Source of the DNA: Erysipelothrix anatis
Lineage (GTDB): Bacteria; Bacillota_I; Bacilli_A; Erysipelotrichales; Erysipelotrichaceae
Assembly: GCF_009828745.1 (NCBI RefSeq)
Contig: NZ_WTSX01000002.1
Location: forward strand, 1-64,000
Direction of reading: 5' to 3'
Length of the DNA stretch: 64,000 bases
Part shown: positions 27,824-37,264 of the stretch, piece after piece
Position numbering within the stretch: position 1 is the first letter of the stretch
Layout of the letters: the number at the start of each line of letters is the position of its first letter
Made by a program: the position numbers and the translations under genes
Notes under the pieces: model-generated
The model's input: only the letters and a program-made list of their open reading frames with translations
What the model was told of the DNA's origin: nothing
The model's database searches: none

Positions 27824-28894
27824 CTATGTACTTTCTACTATACCGCTAAGCATCAAAAGCGAACGGGTATAAATCTCCATATTACGGCGTAGCAACTCTC
27901 GTGTATCTTTTGTATCCATATACTCGCTACGTCGAATTAATCTTGGTCCAAAACCCACAGTATTCTGAATCAAAGATGCGTAGGTTAACATGTCGGCTTT
28001 TCTCGGTTCGATACGTTCGCCAGTAACCTGAGCATAACTCTGTGTTAGTGGTTCGATATAATGGCTATGCATGGACTCCACAACGTGCTGTGGCATCGAA
28101 TGAAATGTATATACTTGATTTTCTAACATGTTTGTTTCAATGAATACTTTAAGATCATTACTCTTAATTGTTTCCGGATACGAAATTTCGACATTCATGT
28201 GGTCTTTCGCCTCATAAATCTTCGTAATGTTAATGCCATAAATTGGTACATCCGTTTCCAAACTCTTATGATTTCGCATCGTTAGATCTAAGATCTCCCT
28301 TATTGATCCAGTATCTTGGTGATTCGTGGATTCTTTCGAGTGTTTGCTTTGAATCCTTATCTTGGCTTGTTGGTATGTTGGATATGTAACACACCACGTT
28401 GATGTCGGTGTCCATCCAAATAACGGTACAACCTCAAGTCTGAGGTAGTCTTTAATATGTTCAATTTCACCATCTTTATCTATCGTAAAAATAATCCGCA
28501 CAGGCACGTCAAACGTTATTTTAAGTTGCTTGAGTGCATAGAGCGAAAAAAGATTTGTTATCATGGCACTCGTATTATCAGTAAATGTTGGCAATGAGTT
28601 CGTTACATGATTTACAGTTTTGGCATTCGTGCCAACATTCCCGAATATTCCAATGTAATCATCCGATTCAGCACCTTCGCCGTATTGAATATACCCTACC
28701 CCTTTGGTCACATTTTTGATTATAAAACCAAGTTCTGCTGCTTTATCCAAAATGTACGCAAGCGTTGCATATGAGGCAGCTTCTTTTGAAGATACTGATA
28801 GATTTTCACTGTTAATGGTCTGAATCATTTCTACTGTTTTAACTAACTCAGAAATCAGACTATCCAAGGTAACTTTTAGTTCTATTATTTCCAT
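27824..28894 (-). CDS. M20/PepV-like protein lacking metal ligands (probable pseudoenzyme)
   Basis: A 356-residue protein whose outline follows M20 dipeptidases of the PepV type: the strand DDYIGIFG, then a helix-rich LFSLYALKQLK, PVRIIFTID, and FGWTPTSTW before the lid domain. Every expected zinc ligand or catalytic acid is changed: the HVD motif is NVG (86-88), the DDKG position is DNTS (106-109), the DEE motif is DKD (139-141), and APD is TPT. It is also about 100 residues short of PepV. It cannot act as a standard metallopeptidase. It lies between malic enzyme and cutC in a tight run, so it is expressed. A binding role is possible. Confidence 0.6.
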   Translation of the reverse strand: MEIIELKVTLDSLISELVKTVEMIQTINSENLSVSSKEAASYATLAYILDKAAELGFIIKNVTKGVGYIQYGEGAESDDYIGIFGNVGTNAKTVNHVTNSLPTFTDNTSAMITNLFSLYALKQLKITFDVPVRIIFTIDKDGEIEHIKDYLRLEVVPLFGWTPTSTWCVTYPTYQQAKIRIQSKHSKESTNHQDTGSIREILDLTMRNHKSLETDVPIYGINITKIYEAKDHMNVEISYPETIKSNDLKVFIETNMLENQVYTFHSMPQHVVESMHSHYIEPLTQSYAQVTGERIEPRKADMLTYASLIQNTVGFGPRLIRRSEYMDTKDTRELLRRNMEIYTRSLLMLSGIVEST

Positions 28895-28924
28895 CGTGAT
28901 TTCCTCACTATTCCGTAAATTTTC

Positions 28925-30100
28925 TTAGTCTCTTACAACGCCCATTGCAACAGCTTTTTCAGCTACCGCTTTGGCAACCACATCCGCAACATCCGCATCT
29001 AAGATATACGGAAGAATATTTGTATCTGTTAGCTCATTTTTGGAAATCATCGACGCAATACCATAGGCAGCTGCAATCTTCATCTCTTCGTTAATTTCCG
29101 TTGCCCTAGCTTGAAGGGCACCTTGGAAGATACCTGGGAAAGCCAATACATTATTCACTTGATTGGGATAATCAGAACGTCCTGTTCCAGCGATTCGGGC
29201 TCCCGCCGCAATCGCATCATCATACGATATTTCCGGCACCGGATTTGCCATTGCAAAAACTACAGCATCAGATGCCATCACGCGAACATCTTCTTGAGTC
29301 AGAACACCTGCAGCAGACACTCCAATGAAAATGTCAGCATTTTGCATCAAGTCATGCAATGTCGTTTCATCAGTGATGGGTTTGATATAGTTGCATATTT
29401 CCTGAACAACTGGATCGTAGAATTTCGCACGTCGATTATCCACAGGTCCATCAATATTATAGGCATGAATATTACTTAAACCATAACGATGGAGCATTCG
29501 AATAACCGAACTTCCGGCAGCACCTGTTCCTGAAACGACAACTTTAGCCGTTTTCAAATCTTTATCAATAAGTTTAAATGCATTCATTAATGCCGCTAAA
29601 ACCACAATTGCGGTTCCATGCTGATCATCATGAAAGACAGGAATATTCAATCGTCGTTGAAGTTCTTGTTCAATATACACGCATTCTGGTGCCTTAATGT
29701 CCTCCAAATTTATGCCACCAAAAGTTGGCGCTAAAATTTCAACGGTTCGAATCAGTTCATCTGGATCTTTAGTATCCAGTACAAGTGGAACCGACCCAAC
29801 ATTCGAGAACGCTCTAAATAGCATGGATTTCCCTTCGATAACCGGAAGGGCAGCATTCGGACCAACATCTCCTAAACCGAGAACTGCAGTACCATTACTT
29901 ACCATAGCAATCGTATTTTGTTTCCATGTATAGTCATATACTGTCTCTGGGTTCTTTTGGATTTCCCGCGTTGGTTCCGCTGCTCCTGGAGAATACAACA
30001 ATCCAAATATTTCACGAGAGTCAATTGGCATCTTATTCGAAATTTCAACTTTACCTTGCAAATCTTTATGAATCTTCAATGCTTTTTCTTTAAGTGTCAT
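28925..30100 (-). CDS. NAD(P)-dependent malic enzyme
   Basis: A 391-residue short-form malic enzyme that decarboxylates malate to pyruvate. Conserved blocks are YSPGAAEPTREI, GLGDVGPNAALPVIEGKSMLFRAF (positions 76-99), NLEDIKAPECVYIE with the catalytic lysine, FHDDQHGTAIVVLAAL and the nucleotide fold VVSGTGAAGSSVIRML. The length is that of the bacterial short form without the phosphotransacetylase domain. The start has GGAGTGGTAAT before ATG. It starts a minus-strand run with the M20-like, cutC and MazG-like genes. Confidence 0.93.
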   Translation of the reverse strand: MTLKEKALKIHKDLQGKVEISNKMPIDSREIFGLLYSPGAAEPTREIQKNPETVYDYTWKQNTIAMVSNGTAVLGLGDVGPNAALPVIEGKSMLFRAFSNVGSVPLVLDTKDPDELIRTVEILAPTFGGINLEDIKAPECVYIEQELQRRLNIPVFHDDQHGTAIVVLAALMNAFKLIDKDLKTAKVVVSGTGAAGSSVIRMLHRYGLSNIHAYNIDGPVDNRRAKFYDPVVQEICNYIKPITDETTLHDLMQNADIFIGVSAAGVLTQEDVRVMASDAVVFAMANPVPEISYDDAIAAGARIAGTGRSDYPNQVNNVLAFPGIFQGALQARATEINEEMKIAAAYGIASMISKNELTDTNILPYILDADVADVVAKAVAEKAVAMGVVRD

Positions 30101-30301
30101 ATTACCACTCCGTTCTACACGCTAATCTTATCACTTTCTCCAGTTTGATAATTGCGTTTCTTTCGTTTTTCAAGAATCGGTCACAATCCAGCAGCACATT
30201 TTTTCGCACTTCATCTAAGAATGTTTCATGGAAACACTTAATTCCACATCGTATTGTTTCTTTTATTCGGTATAATTAAGTTATATAGAGAAGGAGTTCT
30301 T

Positions 30302-30907
30302 ATGATTAGACATTTTATTTTTGACATGGGCAATGTTTTGATTGATTTCAACCCTGATTATATTTTATCCCATTTTACAACAGACATTCACGAGCTCGGA
30401 AAGCTAAAATCTTACGTATTTGGTGGCGATACTTGGCTAAAACTTGATAACGGTGATATCTCTATTGATGATGCTTACTCTGAAATTGCAGCACGTGCAC
30501 CGGAACTTTATCATGAAACACTTCACGAAATCGTACATTCATGGTCCGACTATACCCCTAGCCGCGAGGCGATGATTGATCTTATCGAAAATCTCAAAGA
30601 ACAAGGCTATTCACTGCACCTTTGTTCAAATGCAGCAAATACTTTCTACGATTACAAGCATAAAATCAAGGCCCTCGAATTATTTGACAGTATTACAATA
30701 TCAGCAGATATTAACATTTCAAAACCAAAACCTGGCATTTATGAGCATGTGCTAAAGGAAAACAATCTCAGTCCGCTTGATTGTATTTTTGTAGACGATT
30801 CCATGGCGAATGTTCAGGCAGCGTCTAAACTTGGCATGCACGGTTTCCACTATACCGGAAGCCCCGATATCCTTCGCAAATACCTTACAAATCTAAAACT
30901 ACTATAA
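30302..30907 (+). CDS. HAD superfamily phosphatase (YihX-like)
   Basis: A 201-residue HAD subfamily IA hydrolase. Motif I is FDMGNVLIDF, where the DxGN form is typical of YihX-type phosphatases. Motif II is CSNAAN, motif III surrounds KPKPGIYEHVL, and motif IV is FVDDSMANV. The substrate is probably a sugar phosphate by family analogy. The start follows AGAAGGAGTTCTT; upstream in-frame codons have no ribosome site. It is a lone plus-strand gene between two minus-strand runs and converges on upp over a shared terminator. Confidence 0.9.
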   Translation: MIRHFIFDMGNVLIDFNPDYILSHFTTDIHELGKLKSYVFGGDTWLKLDNGDISIDDAYSEIAARAPELYHETLHEIVHSWSDYTPSREAMIDLIENLKEQGYSLHLCSNAANTFYDYKHKIKALELFDSITISADINISKPKPGIYEHVLKENNLSPLDCIFVDDSMANVQAASKLGMHGFHYTGSPDILRKYLTNLKLL

Positions 30908-30908
30908 A

Positions 30909-30932
30909 AAAACTCGCCAAGGCGAGCTTTTT
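30909..30932. terminator. Bidirectional terminator between HAD gene and upp
   Basis: Stem CTCGCC/GGCGAG flanked by AAAAAA on the left and TTTTTTT on the right, so it can end both the plus-strand HAD transcript and the minus-strand upp operon. Confidence 0.9.
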
Positions 30933-31553
30933 TTATTTTGTACCGTAAATACGATCACCAGCATCTCCAAGACCTGGTTCAATATATCCGTTATCATTTA
31001 ATTTTTCATCAAGTGCTGCTAAGAAAATATCTACATCAGGGTGATTCTTTTTAATAAATTCAACCCCTTCTGGTGCTCCAACAAGGCATACAAGTTTGAT
31101 GTTTTTAGCACCTCGACGTTTTACAATTTCAATTGCGGCGTCAGCACTACCACCAGTTGCGAGCATTGGATCTAGAACAAGAATTTCTGCATCTTCTAAA
31201 TGCTCAGGAAATTTCGCAAAGTATTCGTGAGGTAAAAGCGTTTCCTCATCACGATAGACCCCAACATGACCAACTTTTGCTGTTGGAATAAGATTCAAGA
31301 TTCCTTCAACCATTCCAAGTCCTGCACGGATGATTGGAACAAGAATCACTTCTTTTTGAAGTTCAAATGTCTCATATGGGCCACTATGTGTTTCGATGGT
31401 TACTTGTTCCAGTTTGATGTCACGTGTTATTTCGTAAGCCATCAAACCTGCAATCTCATCAAGGTTTTGACGGAAGTCTTTAGTTCCGGTATTAATGTTA
31501 CGCATTTGTGTAAGTTTATGCGTAATCATTGGGTGGTTAAGTACTGTAATCAT
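30933..31553 (-). CDS. upp: Uracil phosphoribosyltransferase
   Basis: A 206-residue pyrimidine salvage enzyme converting uracil and PRPP to UMP. The PRPP-binding block [30 protein letters not shown] and the uracil-binding C-terminus [17 protein letters not shown] are all present. The ATG overlaps the glyA stop by one base (TAATG). glyA-upp is the Bacillus order. No PyrR-type leader is present since it is inside an operon. Confidence 0.98.
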   Translation of the reverse strand: MITVLNHPMITHKLTQMRNINTGTKDFRQNLDEIAGLMAYEITRDIKLEQVTIETHSGPYETFELQKEVILVPIIRAGLGMVEGILNLIPTAKVGHVGVYRDEETLLPHEYFAKFPEHLEDAEILVLDPMLATGGSADAAIEIVKRRGAKNIKLVCLVGAPEGVEFIKKNHPDVDIFLAALDEKLNDNGYIEPGLGDAGDRIYGTK

Positions 31554-32785
31554 TATTGTTTTTCCCCTCTCATTGGAAAGTTGCGTGTGAATGCTTTAAC
31601 GGTTTCATTGATACGTGCAAGTGCTGCATCATCGTCACGATTCGTAATCGCATCATCAATGAAATGTGCAACTTTACGGAAGTGTTCTTCTTTGAAGCCA
31701 CGTGTTGTCATTGCAGGTGCACCGATACGAATACCGCTTGTAACCGCAGGGCGTTCTTTATCAAATGGAATCGCATTTTTATTAAGTGTAATGCTTACTT
31801 TTTCAAGAATTTTTTCAACATGGGCACCCGTTAAATCTTTGCTGCGTTTCACGTCAACCATGATTAAATGGTTATCAGTTCCACCACTTACAACACGATA
31901 GCCCATTGCTTCAAATTCTTCCGCGATTGCTTTAACGTTTTTAAGCACTTGTTCCTGATAGACTTTGAATTCTGGTTGAAGCGCTTCATGGAAGCAAATT
32001 GCTTTCGCAGCAATCACATGCATAAGTGGTCCACCTTGTGTACCTGGGAACACCGAACGGTCAATCGCTTTCGCATATTTTTGCTTACATAGAATAATAC
32101 CACCACGAGGTCCACGTAATGTCTTGTGGGTTGTGGATGTTACAAAGTCTGCATATGGAACTGGGCTTGGGTGAAGTCCAGCAGCAATCGGTCCTGCAAT
32201 GTGTGCCATATCTACCATAAGATATGCGCCCACTTCATCCGCTATTTCACGGAATTTTTTAAAATCAATTGTACGGGAGTATGCGCTCGCACCTGCAACA
32301 ATTAATTTTGGTTTGACTTCTTTCGCAATTTGAAGAACTGTTTCGTAGTCAATCATTTCTGTATGACGATCGACGCCGTAACCAAAGAATGTATAATTGA
32401 CACCTGAAAAGTTTAGTTGATGTCCATGCGTTAAGTGTCCACCCGCATTAAGATCCATCCCTAAGACAACATCGCCATGTTCTAGGATTGTCATATAAAC
32501 TGCCATATTTGCTTGAGAACCACTGTGCGGTTGTACGTTCGCATGTTCAGCACCGTAAAGTTCTTTTAATCGCTCAATCGCTAAATTTTCTACGACATCA
32601 ACATATTCACATCCACCATAATAGCGTTTCCCGGGATACCCTTCTGCATATTTATTAGTCATAATGCTGCCTTGTGCAGCAAGTATATCTTCTGAAACAA
32701 AGTTTTCTGATGCAATTAACTCAATATTTTCCAATTGACGTTGTTGTTCGTTTTGAATTGCTTCAAATACTAAAGTATCTCTCAT
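31553..32785 (-). CDS. glyA: Serine hydroxymethyltransferase
   Basis: A 410-residue PLP enzyme interconverting serine and glycine and charging tetrahydrofolate with one-carbon units. The lysine motif [19 protein letters not shown] marks the cofactor site, and [15 protein letters not shown] is at the N-terminus. It overlaps both rpiB and upp by one base, giving tight translational coupling. Confidence 0.98.
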   Translation of the reverse strand: MRDTLVFEAIQNEQQRQLENIELIASENFVSEDILAAQGSIMTNKYAEGYPGKRYYGGCEYVDVVENLAIERLKELYGAEHANVQPHSGSQANMAVYMTILEHGDVVLGMDLNAGGHLTHGHQLNFSGVNYTFFGYGVDRHTEMIDYETVLQIAKEVKPKLIVAGASAYSRTIDFKKFREIADEVGAYLMVDMAHIAGPIAAGLHPSPVPYADFVTSTTHKTLRGPRGGIILCKQKYAKAIDRSVFPGTQGGPLMHVIAAKAICFHEALQPEFKVYQEQVLKNVKAIAEEFEAMGYRVVSGGTDNHLIMVDVKRSKDLTGAHVEKILEKVSITLNKNAIPFDKERPAVTSGIRIGAPAMTTRGFKEEHFRKVAHFIDDAITNRDDDAALARINETVKAFTRNFPMRGEKQ

Positions 32786-33240
32786 TAGCGTCCCTCCATG
32801 GTTTCAATATCTTTAATTTTATTAATACGACGTGAATGACGATCATCTTCATTAAATGGTGTTCCTAACCACGCTTCCACAATGTCTTTATTTGTTTCGA
32901 AAGGTGTTGTGCGTCCCGCCATTGCCAAGATGTTTGAATCATTATGTTCACGAGTCAATGTTGCGACTTCTGGACTTGTAACGAGGGCTGCTCGGATTCC
33001 ACGAACTTTATTCGCAACGATTGATGCCCCTATTCCTGTTCCACAGAGGATAATTCCACGTTTGAATTCACCATTTGCGACAGCTTTCGCAGCTGGATAA
33101 ATAACATCTGGATAATCCACACTATCAGTTGATGGTACACCGAAGTCCACCACCTCATATCCCAATGCTTCAATTACAGGTTTCAATGCTTCTTTTTGCT
33201 CAAATCCACCTTGATCACTTGCCAATGCTATTTTTTCCAT
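32785..33240 (-). CDS. rpiB: Ribose-5-phosphate isomerase B
   Basis: A 151-residue RpiB/LacAB family isomerase. Key features are [15 protein letters not shown], the active-site cysteine loop [18 protein letters not shown], and [16 protein letters not shown]. Its pentose phosphate role fits the transketolase elsewhere in the window. It overlaps tsaC by 13 bases and glyA by 1. A galactose-6-phosphate isomerase role is less likely given this housekeeping context. Confidence 0.95.
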   Translation of the reverse strand: MEKIALASDQGGFEQKEALKPVIEALGYEVVDFGVPSTDSVDYPDVIYPAAKAVANGEFKRGIILCGTGIGASIVANKVRGIRAALVTSPEVATLTREHNDSNILAMAGRTTPFETNKDIVEAWLGTPFNEDDRHSRRINKIKDIETMEGR

Positions 33241-33848
33241 TGCTCTGCCTCCTTTTGAACCGCTTCAAGTGTGACGATTCCTTCTCTTAAGCATACTATT
33301 TTATCACCTGTTAGGTCAAACACACTTGACGATATTCCACCACTTATTTCGCCATTAATGACACCATCAATTTTTCCGTCAAGTTGATCTAAAACCATAT
33401 GTGATGATGTTGCGGTAGGGAGACCTGATCGATTCGCTGAAGGAAGCCAAATTGGATTCCCTACTTTCGCAATCATGGCCTGTACCCATGGATCATCGGC
33501 CATGCGAATTCCGAGAGTATCTTGATCCTTTAAGAATTGGAAAACGTCTGGTTTTCGTTTAAAAATGAATGTTACAGCTCCCGGCATAAATGTATGCATC
33601 AAGTGTCGTTGTAACTCAGTTACATCAGCCACTGCTTCAATTTGTTCCAAACTTGAAACCATTAATGGAAACGGTTTATCAGCAGGACGTTCCTTAACCT
33701 TTTGTAGTTTTTCGTACAGATCATCATCGTGACTGCTAGCAGCCAGACCATAAACGGTATCTGTTTTTATGGCAACGAAGCCACCTTCACGAACCGTATT
33801 CGCAACCACTTCTAAATCTTCTAGTTCATATATGTTTGTTTTCATCAT
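33228..33848 (-). CDS. tsaC: L-threonylcarbamoyladenylate synthase (Sua5/YwlC/TsaC)
   Basis: A 206-residue YrdC-fold enzyme making threonylcarbamoyl-AMP for t6A37 in ANN-decoding tRNAs. Conserved KTDTVYGLAAS and KERPADKPFPLMV form the binding cleft, and ANRSGLPTATS is typical. It lacks the C-terminal Sua5 domain of the long form. It follows prmC with a 42-base gap in the conserved prfA-prmC-tsaC string. Confidence 0.94.
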   Translation of the reverse strand: MMKTNIYELEDLEVVANTVREGGFVAIKTDTVYGLAASSHDDDLYEKLQKVKERPADKPFPLMVSSLEQIEAVADVTELQRHLMHTFMPGAVTFIFKRKPDVFQFLKDQDTLGIRMADDPWVQAMIAKVGNPIWLPSANRSGLPTATSSHMVLDQLDGKIDGVINGEISGGISSSVFDLTGDKIVCLREGIVTLEAVQKEAEQWKK

Positions 33849-33890
33849 TTTAACACCTCGATTTTTACTATTTTATCATAAAAAAAGATA

Positions 33891-34745
33891 CTAATCTTCA
33901 ATAAGATTAATACCTTTGTACACAAAGACCATACGATCTAATCCATTCATGTCCTGACGTAAGATAACAGTAGCGTCGCTGAAAAAAGACTGTGCTAATG
34001 CCACAACTGCATCCCCAATATCAAAACCAATTTCAAATGCGATCATTGCTTTTTCATTTAATACTTTATGCGCATTGGACAATACGCTACGGTAAAAGAA
34101 CAGTCCATCCTCGCCACCAAACAATGCAACATGAGGTTCATTATTGAGAACCGCAGTCTGGATATGTTCGGTATTTTTGATATATGGAGGATTACATACC
34201 AGAACATCAAGCTTAATATTTTTATCAATTAGCGGTTGAAGCATATCACCTTGCATAATTGTCATATCGGCATTGTTTTGTTGTGCATTTTCACGTGCCA
34301 CAACTAATGCTTCTTCACTTATATCGGTTGCATAGACATGTGTATCTAAATCTTTAGCGAGTGCGAGTCCAATTGCCCCACTTCCACACGCTACATCTGC
34401 AATCACAGGATTTTCAAAGTAACTGTCGATATCGGAAAGGACATTGCCAACTAATTCCTCAGTTTCACCACGTGGAATTAATACACTTTCATTAACTATA
34501 ATTTTATAACCATAAAACCATTCATAACCCAGAACATATCCTAACGGTATATCTTTCGCAAGTTCTTGAATTTTCTGTTTGAAGTCTGTAGCAATAGCTT
34601 CTTGAGCTTCATGTTCATATTCTGCGTACATATCTATATCTTGTTCACGTAGGAGTTCAAGCATTAAAACGCGAGAAAATCCCGCGTAAATGTCTGCTTT
34701 TTCTAATATATCAATACCTTCATTGACTAAGTCTCTATACGTCAT
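33891..34745 (-). CDS. prmC: Peptide chain release factor N5-glutamine methyltransferase
   Basis: A 284-residue SAM enzyme that methylates the glutamine of the GGQ motif in RF1 and RF2. The SAM site is ADVACGSGAIGLALA and the catalytic motif is NPPYI near 185. The N-terminal helical domain that grips the release factor is complete. It follows its substrate gene prfA by four bases. Confidence 0.96.
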   Translation of the reverse strand: MTYRDLVNEGIDILEKADIYAGFSRVLMLELLREQDIDMYAEYEHEAQEAIATDFKQKIQELAKDIPLGYVLGYEWFYGYKIIVNESVLIPRGETEELVGNVLSDIDSYFENPVIADVACGSGAIGLALAKDLDTHVYATDISEEALVVARENAQQNNADMTIMQGDMLQPLIDKNIKLDVLVCNPPYIKNTEHIQTAVLNNEPHVALFGGEDGLFFYRSVLSNAHKVLNEKAMIAFEIGFDIGDAVVALAQSFFSDATVILRQDMNGLDRMVFVYKGINLIED

Positions 34746-34749
34746 TTAA

Positions 34750-35832
34750 TTATACGCCTTGTTCAAGGATTTCACGTTGCTCTTCTGCGAGAAGTGCAGC
34801 GATAATTTCATCCATTTTACCTTCCATAATAATATCTAGTTTTTGTAAAGTTAATCCAATACGGTGATCACTCACACGGTTTTGTGGATAGTTATACGTT
34901 CTAATTTTTTCCGAACGATCGCCTCGACCAATTTTTGATTGACGATTTTCGTTTCGTTCTGCTTGAAGTTGTTGTTGATGGTGCTCAAATACACGCGCAC
35001 GAATAATACGCATTGCTTGATCACGGTTCGCATGTTGGGAACGACCATCTTGGACCTTAACGGCAATACCTGTTGGCTTGTGAACTATACGAACAGCAGA
35101 GTCCGTCTTATTAACGTGTTGTCCACCGGCTCCAGAGGAACGCATTGTATCGATTTCAAGATCGTTTGGATCAATATCAATTTCTTCTTCTTCAACATCT
35201 GCGAGTACGAGTACTGTTGCTGTTGATGTATGAATTCGGCCTTGCGTTTCAGTTTTTGGTACCCGTTGAACACGGTGTGCCCCAGATTCAAATTTAAAGT
35301 GACGGAATGGTTCTTGTCCTTTAACGATAAATGAAATCAAAGTATATCCACCATTTTCAGATTGAGATGCTTCCACAACTTCATACTTGTAACCAAGACT
35401 TTCCGCATATCGTGTATACATACGGTAGAGGTCTCCTGCGAAAATATTTCCTTCGTCACCACCTGCGGCACCACGAATTTCAATAATAGCATCGAAATCA
35501 TCTGCTGGATCGCGTGGAATCAGAAGTACACGGAGATCTTCCGTTAGTTTTTCAATTTTTTCACTGTTTTCGGCCATTTCCATTTCAGCCATTTCTTTTA
35601 ATTCAGATTCGGATTCTGTTTCGTACATTTCTTTTGCTTCTGCATAGAAACGTTCTGCAGCTTCGTATTGTGCAAACGCTTGAACTGTTTGTTGCAGTCC
35701 AGATTGTTCTTTGCCATACTTAGCCATCAATTTATGATCTCCTAATACTTCAGAAGACATCATAAGTTCTGTTATTTCAGCGTCTCGGGCTTTAATCCGT
35801 TCAAGCCTTTCACGCATCGCGCTATCAATCAT
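34750..35832 (-). CDS. prfA: Peptide chain release factor 1
   Basis: A 360-residue RF1 that terminates at UAA and UAG. The GGQ loop reads SSGAGGQHVNKTDSAVR near 230, and the anticodon-like PxT region falls in the GGYTLISF-to-HRVQRVPKTETQGRIHTS segment. Full family length. It overlaps the tdk stop by one base. Confidence 0.98.
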   Translation of the reverse strand: MIDSAMRERLERIKARDAEITELMMSSEVLGDHKLMAKYGKEQSGLQQTVQAFAQYEAAERFYAEAKEMYETESESELKEMAEMEMAENSEKIEKLTEDLRVLLIPRDPADDFDAIIEIRGAAGGDEGNIFAGDLYRMYTRYAESLGYKYEVVEASQSENGGYTLISFIVKGQEPFRHFKFESGAHRVQRVPKTETQGRIHTSTATVLVLADVEEEEIDIDPNDLEIDTMRSSGAGGQHVNKTDSAVRIVHKPTGIAVKVQDGRSQHANRDQAMRIIRARVFEHHQQQLQAERNENRQSKIGRGDRSEKIRTYNYPQNRVSDHRIGLTLQKLDIIMEGKMDEIIAALLAEEQREILEQGV

Positions 35833-36446
35833 TATTTACCACCTTTACTATATCCATTAATTCCTGGTTTATTGTAGACGATATGGTCGTGACGGCAACG
35901 CGCCTCATAGGCTTCACTTGCTCCGACCATTACAATTGGGTCATCATACGATGCAGGTTCTCCATTAACAAGTCTTTGTGAACGTGTCGCCGGACCACCG
36001 CATACGGTACAGACCGCTGTGAGTTTTGTTACAAACTCTGCTGTAGTCATAAGTTTGGGAATAACTCCGAAAGCTTCGCCTCGGAAGTCCATATCTAAAC
36101 CCGCTGCCATGACTCGCTTCCCATTTAGCGCAAGATATTCACACACTTTGAGTATTTCATCATCAAAGAATTGAACTTCATCAATTGCTACGACATCAAT
36201 CTCTGGTGTCACAATGTCCAAAATTTCTCGTGCATCTTTAATTACATAAGAATGAACGCGTGTTCCTGCGTGGGAAACTACTTCATTATCACTATAGCGA
36301 TTATCTATTTCCGGTTTAAATACTGCGATATTCTTATTTGCAAATTTTAACGTGTTAATACGTCGAATGAGTTCTTCAGTTTTTCCTGCAAACATGCATC
36401 CTACGATTACTTCTATATACCCCTCTTGATATTGATGATACATCAT
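35832..36446 (-). CDS. tdk: Thymidine kinase
   Basis: A 204-residue type II thymidine kinase for dTMP salvage. The P-loop is [14 protein letters not shown] near residue 16; DEVQFFDD, the lasso region near AVCTVCGG and the second zinc pair in CRHDHI are present. An extra [10 protein letters not shown] precedes the P-loop; either of the first two methionines could start it. It heads the tdk-prfA-prmC-tsaC-rpiB-glyA-upp run. Confidence 0.97.
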   Translation of the reverse strand: MMYHQYQEGYIEVIVGCMFAGKTEELIRRINTLKFANKNIAVFKPEIDNRYSDNEVVSHAGTRVHSYVIKDAREILDIVTPEIDVVAIDEVQFFDDEILKVCEYLALNGKRVMAAGLDMDFRGEAFGVIPKLMTTAEFVTKLTAVCTVCGGPATRSQRLVNGEPASYDDPIVMVGASEAYEARCRHDHIVYNKPGINGYSKGGK

Positions 36447-36491
36447 ATTCCGTCACCTCTTGCTTCTAATTCTATCGCATTTTCCCAAAAA

Positions 36492-36515
36492 AAATAAGGG
36501 GAGAGCCCCTTATTT
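36492..36515 (-). terminator. Terminator of rpmE
   Basis: Stem AATAAGGGG/CCCCTTATT with an AGAG loop overlapping the rpmE stop codon, followed by a T run on the minus strand. Confidence 0.88.
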
Positions 36516-36713
36516 CATACCATATTTTTTGTTGAACTTGTCAATACGTCCAGCTGCGTTAGCAAAACGTTGTTTTCCTGTATAGAAAGGATGGCAGTTT
36601 GAGCATGTATCTACACGTAGATCTGCTACTGTTGAACCGACTTCGATTTCTGTATTACAAGAAGTACAGACAATTTTAGTTTGATGGTATTCTGGATGAA
36701 TTCCTTTTTTCAT
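36510..36713 (-). CDS. rpmE: 50S ribosomal protein L31 (zinc-binding form)
   Basis: A 67-residue L31 with the four-cysteine zinc site: Cys16, Cys19, Cys37 and Cys40 (CTSC...CSNC). This is the C+ form; a zinc-free paralogue may exist elsewhere. The remaining [10 protein letters not shown] and C-terminal basic tail are typical. It is transcribed from its own promoter with a structured leader and closed by a terminator. Confidence 0.98.
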   Translation of the reverse strand: MKKGIHPEYHQTKIVCTSCNTEIEVGSTVADLRVDTCSNCHPFYTGKQRFANAAGRIDKFNKKYGMK

Positions 36714-36724
36714 TTGGTTTGTCT

Positions 36725-36758
36725 CCTTCCGCCTAAGACGATTGGCTCATCTTAGATA
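36725..36758 (-). promoter_or_regulatory. Possible L31 leader hairpin
   Basis: The leader RNA of rpmE can pair CTAAGA with TCTTAG around an 11-base loop, ending just before the ribosome site GAAGGAG. Autoregulatory L31 leaders are known in several bacterial groups, but I cannot match this one to a defined family by eye. Confidence 0.4.
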
Positions 36759-36769
36759 AGTGCGTAGTA

Positions 36770-36798
36770 ATAATATCATAAAGCATGTAAATACGCAA
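36770..36798 (-). promoter_or_regulatory. rpmE promoter
   Basis: Minus strand TTGCGT (36793-36798), 17-base spacer, TATTAT (36770-36775). The -35 region shares CTTGCGTATTTA with the inverted repeat upstream of rpsF. Confidence 0.65.
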
Positions 36799-36814
36799 GC
36801 ATTGGAGCTTGTCT

Positions 36815-37261
36815 TTATATTGATGTTTGCTTAAAGTATGGCGCTTGCCATTTTTGTGTCTTCTGTGCGCTAGAATTCAGCTCTTTTTCCCATGTCGGGT
36901 AAACACGAATTCCCATTTTACCGGCTTTCTCTTCACTACGGAGAACGCCTTGTTTTAGTAACACTTCTTTAGGGAATTTGAAGTATCCACTTTGATACTT
37001 ATCTCTAACGATTATAAAAATAAATGACGGACTCGTTTCATAAGCATATGCCTGATTGGTGTTTGATTCATTTTTCTCCCAAAATACTACAAAGTAACCG
37101 TTCTTTTTGGGAGTCTTTTTCGCGAGACGGCTCCGGTAACTAATTCCATCTGCCTGGAAACAGAAACCTTCATATTCTGAATTTTGAGCTTCTAGTTCGA
37201 TATTACTAATCCCTAGTATTAATGCTTCGTTGGTTAAGAAGTCAATTGATTGATTTATCAT
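36815..37261 (-). CDS. MepB family protein
   Basis: A 148-residue protein matching the MepB family: ELEAQNSEYEGFCFQADGISYRSRLAKKTPKKNGYFVVFWEK near the N-terminus (positions 22-63) and the EVLLKQGVLR...GKMGIRVYPTWEKELNSSAQKTQKWQ C-terminal block. MepB was named for its gene beside the MepA efflux pump in Staphylococcus; no activity is established, and no MATE pump is adjacent here. It follows the ThrE pair by three bases, so it is probably co-transcribed. Confidence 0.8.
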   Translation of the reverse strand: MINQSIDFLTNEALILGISNIELEAQNSEYEGFCFQADGISYRSRLAKKTPKKNGYFVVFWEKNESNTNQAYAYETSPSFIFIIVRDKYQSGYFKFPKEVLLKQGVLRSEEKAGKMGIRVYPTWEKELNSSAQKTQKWQAPYFKQTSI

Positions 37262-37264
37262 GAT

